The notes beneath the pieces were generated by a model. The model ran no database searches, was not told where the DNA came from, and saw nothing but the letters and a program-made list of their open reading frames with translations. Source: Terriglobia bacterium (GTDB taxonomy: Bacteria > Acidobacteriota > Terriglobia > Bryobacterales > Bryobacteraceae). From it: 32,732 nt of DNA. The position numbers and the translations under genes are program-made. This document shows positions 31,764-32,732 of this stretch, piece after piece (positions within the stretch are counted from its first letter, which is position 1; each line of letters begins with the position of its first letter). The DNA lies in assembly GCA_025358575.1 (NCBI GenBank), contig JANYJA010000071.1:1-32732 (forward strand). The letters run 5' to 3'.

Positions 31764-32732
31764 TTAGTACAGCAATTTCCCGCCCGCCAGCGTATGCAGC
31801 ACTTTCGTTTTCGGAATATCGTCTGGGGCAATCTGAAAAATATCCTGCGAAAGGACCACGATGTCGGCAAGCTTTCCGGCTTCCAGCGTCCCCTTTTCGC
31901 GCTCGGCGAACTCTGCGTAGGCGCCCGTCGATGTGTAGGCGCGCACGGCTTCTTCCACGGTAATTTTCTGTTCCGGAATCCAGCCGTGCGGATTCTTGCC
32001 GTCGAGAGTCTCACGCGTGACGGCGGCGTAGATTCCCAGGAGCGGCGAGAGTGGCGCAACAGTCCAATCGCTGCCGAAGACAACCTTCGCGCCCGCATCC
32101 AGCAGTGAGCGAAAAGCATAAGTGGTGAGGGCGCGCTGGTGGCCGATGCGCCTTTCGGCCCAGCGCCCATCGTCGATGGCGTGGTACGGCTGCATCGACG
32201 CAATCACGCCGAGCTTCGCGAACCTGGGAATGTCCATCGGCGACAGATGCTGCGCGTGCTCGATGCGGAAGCGGCGATCGCGGGGCCCGTTCCTTTGCGC
32301 GATTTCTTCGAAATAATTCAGCACCGTGGAATTTGCACGGTCGCCTATGGCGTGGACGGAACATTGCATTCCGGCGCGGTCGGCTTCGAGCATCCGGTCG
32401 CGCAGCTTGCCTTCGGGCAGGTTGTCGCTGCCCATCAGGCCCGACGTGTTGCGCGCGTCGGCGAAGGGATCGAAGAAGAGCGCGGTTGTGGAACCGAGCG
32501 ACCCATCCAAGAAGGCTTTCAATCCGCCAAAACGAAGCCAATCGTCGCCTACCCCTTGCCGACCGATCATTTCCTCCTGGCGCTTCCAGTCGGATAACGG
32601 CGTGCGCGAATATATGTGCACGGTTAATTTTCCGGCATCGTGAAAGCGCTGGTAGACGGGATAATGAGGCCACAGCGTGATGTCGTCAATCGACGTGACG
32701 CCCACACGCGCGGCCTCGGCGAGAGCCGCATT
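31764..32732 (-). CDS. YtcJ-like amidohydrolase, C-terminal part (cut by the right edge)
   Basis: 323 codons open to the right window edge, continuing upstream of the ATG-like position at 32705 with AALAEAARVGVTSIDD, so the N-terminal part lies outside. Motifs of the amidohydrolase 3/YtcJ family are visible: FLDGSLGSTTALFFDPF, HAIGDRAN, RIEHAQHLSP, KVVFGSDWTVAPLSPLLG and ASTGAYAEFAE-like C-terminal region ending LHTLAGGKLLY. The His and Asp residues of HAIGD, EHAQH and GSDW probably hold metal ions and activate water. The substrate is unknown. It lies downstream of no other gene and ends 42 bp before the pseudogene. Confidence 0.85.
   Translation of the reverse strand, partial: NAALAEAARVGVTSIDDITLWPHYPVYQRFHDAGKLTVHIYSRTPLSDWKRQEEMIGRQGVGDDWLRFGGLKAFLDGSLGSTTALFFDPFADARNTSGLMGSDNLPEGKLRDRMLEADRAGMQCSVHAIGDRANSTVLNYFEEIAQRNGPRDRRFRIEHAQHLSPMDIPRFAKLGVIASMQPYHAIDDGRWAERRIGHQRALTTYAFRSLLDAGAKVVFGSDWTVAPLSPLLGIYAAVTRETLDGKNPHGWIPEQKITVEEAVRAYTSTGAYAEFAEREKGTLEAGKLADIVVLSQDIFQIAPDDIPKTKVLHTLAGGKLLY

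Noticed and set aside
1-32732. CRISPR arrays, insertion sequences, rRNA or complete tRNA genes
   Set aside because: No spaced direct repeats, transposase motifs or rRNA segments were seen; SBBP repeats are coding.

Overview
The window looks like a chromosome segment of an Acidobacteriota bacterium, most likely of the Solibacter/Bryobacter type. This is inferred from gene style, not from a database match. Indicators are an SBBP beta-propeller secreted protein, a PEP-CTERM surface protein, tandem MacB-like permeases, remains of a 'carboxypeptidase regulatory-like' secreted protein, and an overall GC-rich composition. Except for the PEP-CTERM gene, every supported gene lies on the minus strand, so biological order runs from high to low coordinates.

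Region A (1-5369) is a compact minus-strand run. It holds a TauE/SafE permease, an APS kinase fused to an ATP-sulfurylase-like domain that has lost its catalytic motifs, a beta-ketoacyl synthase, an acyl carrier protein fused to a zinc ribbon, and the start of a nitronate-monooxygenase-type enoyl reductase that probably begins a polyketide synthase running off the left edge. Together they suggest synthesis of a polyketide or lipid that may be sulfated.

Region B (5618-13718) is ordinary accessory chromosome. It holds two MacB-like permeases, an SBBP-repeat secreted protein, a divergent PEP-CTERM gene with a clear terminator, an M24 aminopeptidase and a Wzt-like ABC ATPase.

Region C (13737-30206) is the most interesting part: a 16.5-kb, one-strand, apparently complete head-and-tail cassette. 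In transcription order it encodes a 71-aa protein, the large terminase, portal, scaffold, P22-type coat, head-tail connector genes, tail tube, tail assembly chaperones, a very short (215 aa) tape-measure candidate, two paralogous distal-tail proteins, a fused FeS-domain/hub protein of 1312 aa and a 918-aa terminal tail protein. The chaperone pair carries a textbook -1 slippery site, A AAA AAC, followed directly by the in-frame stop. No integrase, repressor, replication or lysis gene is visible. The compact order and short tape measure resemble a gene transfer agent more than a normal temperate prophage. A decayed or domesticated prophage remains the main alternative.

Region D (30207-32732) holds an upstream leader with a dyad, two decayed pseudogenes (a TolC-type fragment and a frameshifted carboxypeptidase-regulatory-like protein), and the C-terminal part of a YtcJ-type amidohydrolase cut by the right edge.

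Stretches between genes are all under about 300 bases apart from the pseudogene zone.
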